NCBI GenBank assembly: GCA_018242525.1
Contig: JAFEBS010000076.1
Location: forward strand, 24,746-88,745
DNA: 64,000 bases
Reading direction: 5' to 3'
DNA from: Planctomycetota bacterium
GTDB taxonomy: Bacteria; Planctomycetota; Planctomycetia; Planctomycetales; Planctomycetaceae
A model generated the notes under the pieces. It was given only the letters and a program-made list of their open reading frames with translations, was not told the origin of the DNA and ran no database searches. A program made the translations under genes and the position numbers. How positions within the stretch are numbered: position 1 is the stretch's first letter; the number at the start of each line of letters is the position of its first letter. Positions 63,878 through 64,000 of this stretch are shown piece by piece.

Positions 63878-64000
63878 GTCACCATCACCAATCCGTTCGG
63901 GAGTTTTTTCCGCAGACAGATATCATACGAATCCCGGTCGCACGCTGCATCCGTGATCCTGCCCGGGCGTCTTTCGCGGGTGCAGTCGTTAATTGGTGGT

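Noticed and set aside
1..64000. tRNA, rRNA, tmRNA and CRISPR arrays
   Set aside because: No cloverleaf core, rRNA segment or regularly spaced repeat-spacer pattern was seen; a dedicated scan (tRNAscan, Infernal) would be needed to be sure.

Overview
The window reads as a chromosomal segment from a planctomycete (phylum Planctomycetota, probably order Planctomycetales). The reasons are four DUF1501 proteins with Tat-like leaders, a DUF1080 protein, a large PVC-type heme dehydrogenase, an ECF sigma factor overlapping a multi-pass membrane Ser/Thr kinase, many secreted Planctomycetes-type proteins, fairly high GC and loose intergenic spacing with palindromic repeats. No tRNA, rRNA, CRISPR array, intact insertion sequence, phage module or replication origin was recognised. 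I work from sequence reading alone. Many gene starts were moved downstream from the longest open frame to a start with a ribosome binding site or a signal peptide.

1-5 kb: an SbtA-like bicarbonate transporter converges on a tight four-gene minus-strand operon (cupin, DegT-type aminotransferase, methyltransferase, glycosyltransferase), which looks like sugar or glycan modification. 5-20.2 kb: a metabolic island of single-copy enzymes. The minus strand carries a PQQ-type propeller protein, HpcH/HpaI aldolase, SDR, AspA/AstE-like deacylase, class IV aminotransferase, second SDR and a HEAT protein. The plus strand carries a sodium/solute symporter, aldo/keto reductase and PhyH dioxygenase. A fused amidohydrolase/class III aminotransferase and formate-tetrahydrofolate ligase follow on the minus strand. 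Together they suggest uptake and breakdown, or making, of an unknown amino- or acyl-containing carbon compound.

20-36.7 kb: secreted and periplasmic degradation functions: DUF1080, DUF1501, nucleoside hydrolase, SGNH hydrolase, PVC heme dehydrogenase, DUF1501, a lectin-esterase-propeller fusion, an SGNH-like protein, a serpin lipoprotein and another DUF1501. 36.8-46.4 kb: mostly housekeeping: purD, asd, lysA, a DUF1569 protein, a HEAT protein, a transglutaminase membrane protein and a PA0069-type radical SAM protein. 46.4-57.4 kb: a large planctomycete protein of unknown function, a TPR protein, a Gfo/Idh/MocA oxidoreductase and a plus-strand chain nadC, CDGSH protein, alpha/beta hydrolase and multi-pass membrane protein joined by 4-bp overlaps.

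57.4-58.2 kb is a decayed zone holding a broken IS200/IS605-type (REP-associated) Y1 transposase between perfect inverted repeats, plus an orphan C-terminal gene fragment. 58.2-63.9 kb: a fourth DUF1501 gene, then an operon of ECF sigma factor, membrane kinase and glycosyltransferase, and a small Cys-rich protein.

The points most worth following are the amidohydrolase-aminotransferase fusion and its island, the serpin with an inserted helical segment, the transposase remnant, and several families of dispersed palindromic repeats (a GGGGTCTGACCCC-core family at three loci, a 32-bp inverted pair, and a GTGAGCCGCAAGGCGCTAG family).
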